Positions 6,502 through 7,616 of a stretch of 7,616 nucleotides of DNA are shown here, piece by piece. A program made the position numbers and the translations under genes. Origin of the DNA: Phenylobacterium sp. (lineage in GTDB: Bacteria > Pseudomonadota > Alphaproteobacteria > Caulobacterales > Caulobacteraceae); NCBI GenBank assembly GCA_028698405.1, contig JAQVDF010000075.1:1-7616 (forward strand). The letters run 5' to 3'. Within the stretch, counting starts at the first letter, position 1; each line of letters begins with the position of its first letter. A model generated the notes under the pieces. That model was not told the DNA's origin and did not search any database. It was given only the letters and a program-made list of their open reading frames with translations.

Positions 6502-7557
6502 ATGCCCGAGGGAGTCGACAGCAGGCTGCGTGAGCGTGGCGGATACGCCCTCGCCCGCAAGGCCGTCGACGCCATGGAGCGGGCCGGCGTCTGGCCCACC
6601 GCCGTCAACTTCGAGCTCTGGGTCAACTACGTCGCCGATCCGCAGGGCCCGCTGGGTCGCGAAATCGAGCGCCTGCTCACCTCCGGCGAAGCGTTTACCG
6701 AAAGCGTGGCCGAGAAGCTGGCGGCGGAGTTTCTCCCCAAGTCGCGGCTGAACGACCACATCCGTGACGCCGGCGACCAGCTCGGCCGCGAACTGGCCGC
6801 CGTGTCGCTGGCCATCGCCGACGCCCAGAAGACCAGCTTCGTCTACGGCGAGACCCTGGCGGTCGCCAGCCGCAGCCTGAACGCCGTACAGGACGTCGAC
6901 CGCCTGAAGGCGACCGTCGACACCCTGTCCACCGCCACCCAGCGGGTGCAGGACGAGAACCGCGCGCTCGAGGCCCGGCTGGCCGAATCCAGCGCCGAGG
7001 TGAATCGGCTGCGCGAGCACCTGGAGCAGGTGCGCCGGGACGCCACCACCGACGGCCTGACCAATATCGCCAACCGCAAGGCCTTCGACGCGCGCCTGCA
7101 GCAGGCCTGCGCGGACGCCCAGGAGAGCGGCCGGACGCTGGCCCTGGCGGTGCTCGATATCGACCACTTCAAGGCCTTCAACGACACCTGGGGCCACCAG
7201 ACGGGCGACCAGGTGCTGCGCTATGTGGCCAGCGTGATCGGCCGCAACTCGCCTGCGCCGCGGTTCTGCGCGCGCTACGGCGGCGAGGAGTTCGCGGTCA
7301 TATTCCAGGGCGAGACGGCGGCCGACGTCTACGCCGCGCTGCAGACCATGCGGACCGAGATCAGCTCGCGAATCCTCAAGCGCCGCGCCACAGGCGAGGA
7401 CCTGGGGCAGATCACCGTCTCGGCTGGCATGGCCATGCTGCGCCCGGACGAGACGCCTCACTCGCTCGTCGAGCGCGCCGATGGGGCTCTCTATGCTTCC
7501 AAGCGCACCGGCCGCAACCGCGTCACCAGCGCCGAGGCGATCGCCAACGCCGCCTAG
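6502..7557 (+). CDS. GGDEF-domain diguanylate cyclase with coiled coil
   Basis: Diguanylate cyclases join two GTP into c-di-GMP, which switches cells from motile to sessile behaviour. The 351-residue protein has no membrane segment. An N-terminal helical module (about 12-80) contains WPTAVNFELWVNYV (31-44). A heptad-like charged coiled coil (about 125-181) probably dimerises the enzyme. The GGDEF domain (182-340) starts with DGLTNIANRKAF, has the metal-site LDIDHFKAFND (Asp219) and ends with the active-site loop GGEEF (260-264), so catalysis is expected. The canonical inhibitory RxxD five residues upstream reads PAPR, so the I-site is absent. The start at 6502 is preferred for ribosome-binding-site spacing; 6496 and 6454 (GTG) are alternatives. 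The gene lies 105 bp after the helicase on the same strand and may or may not be co-transcribed. It may be the Caulobacter DgcB orthologue, judging by architecture and remembered gene order, unverified. Confidence 0.9.
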   Translation: MPEGVDSRLRERGGYALARKAVDAMERAGVWPTAVNFELWVNYVADPQGPLGREIERLLTSGEAFTESVAEKLAAEFLPKSRLNDHIRDAGDQLGRELAAVSLAIADAQKTSFVYGETLAVASRSLNAVQDVDRLKATVDTLSTATQRVQDENRALEARLAESSAEVNRLREHLEQVRRDATTDGLTNIANRKAFDARLQQACADAQESGRTLALAVLDIDHFKAFNDTWGHQTGDQVLRYVASVIGRNSPAPRFCARYGGEEFAVIFQGETAADVYAALQTMRTEISSRILKRRATGEDLGQITVSAGMAMLRPDETPHSLVERADGALYASKRTGRNRVTSAEAIANAA

Positions 7558-7577
7558 CAGGCTGTTGAAGAAGTCCA
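7558..7577. mobile_element. Possible end of an insertion sequence
   Basis: Directly after the cyclase stop codon comes CAGGCTGTTGAAGAAGTCC. This resembles the GGCTGTTGAAAAAGTC-type ends I recall flanking several transposase genes. No transposase, target duplication or second end is visible, because the window stops 40 bases later. It is a resemblance only. Confidence 0.25.
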
Positions 7578-7585
7578 GCGGCGTG

Positions 7586-7605
7586 CGACGAAGTTCATTT
7601 CGTCG
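7586..7605. repeat. Inverted repeat after the cyclase gene
   Basis: CGACGAA (7586-7592) and TTCGTCG (7599-7605) form a perfect 7-bp stem around a six-base loop, 29 bases past the cyclase stop. It could be a transcription terminator, though no T run follows, or a subterminal part of a mobile element. Confidence 0.4.
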
Positions 7606-7616
7606 TCGGCCCTGAG

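Noticed and set aside
4912..7461. A minus-strand open frame of 849 codons opposite the helicase and cyclase genes
   Set aside because: It is antisense to two well-recognised proteins. Its translation is the Gly/Ala/Arg/Leu/Val-rich low-complexity type produced by codon bias in GC-rich genes, and no domain is recognisable.
1..7616. Polyproline stretches as visible EF-P clients
   Set aside because: I found only PP pairs (for example in EpmA, ParE, the helicase and EF-P itself) and no PPP in the genes of this window, so no direct dependence on EF-P can be argued here.

Overview
The window is high-GC DNA with dense, strongly codon-biased coding sequence. It looks like an alphaproteobacterial chromosome, most likely Caulobacteraceae (Caulobacter/Phenylobacterium type). 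That placement rests on the style of the EF-P, ParE, DEAD-box helicase and diguanylate cyclase proteins; no rRNA or other phylogenetic marker is present. Nearly everything is ordinary core-genome housekeeping, and I see no defence system, CRISPR array, prophage or complete mobile element.

Left part (1-2260): an EF-P and EF-P-modification locus. The minus strand carries epmA (EF-P lysyltransferase, TTG start) followed by epmB (radical-SAM lysine 2,3-aminomutase-like enzyme, cut by the window edge), with a 4-base ATGA overlap. Divergently, after 146 bp, the plus strand carries efp (GTG start, 188 aa), whose product has the PGKG loop with the lysine to be modified. EpmB would make beta-lysine, EpmA would attach it to Lys33 of EF-P, and modified EF-P would relieve ribosome stalling at proline-rich stretches. 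A 19-codon Arg-rich reading frame lies in the efp leader and overlaps the efp start as GTGA. A strong hairpin that includes the last efp codons looks like its terminator.

Middle (2260-4740): a small two-helix membrane protein of unknown function on the minus strand, with an excellent Shine-Dalgarno sequence, ends tail to tail with efp and is divergent from parE. parE encodes the ATPase/TOPRIM subunit of topoisomerase IV and appears complete.

Right part (4740-7616): a good sigma70-type promoter (TTGACA-N16-TATGTT) precedes a DEAD-box RNA helicase gene. A stable stem-loop falls almost exactly at the predicted 5' end of that mRNA. The helicase has an RGG/RER-rich disordered tail that ends in a short hydrophobic motif. 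Next comes a GGEEF diguanylate cyclase with an N-terminal helical module and coiled coil and no canonical RxxD inhibitory site. Within a few bases of its stop codon, a sequence resembling some insertion-sequence ends begins, and the window closes on a short inverted repeat.

The more interesting points are regulatory: the efp leader frame, the stem-loop at the helicase mRNA 5' end, the helicase C-terminal motif, the cyclase without an I-site, and the possible mobile-element edge.
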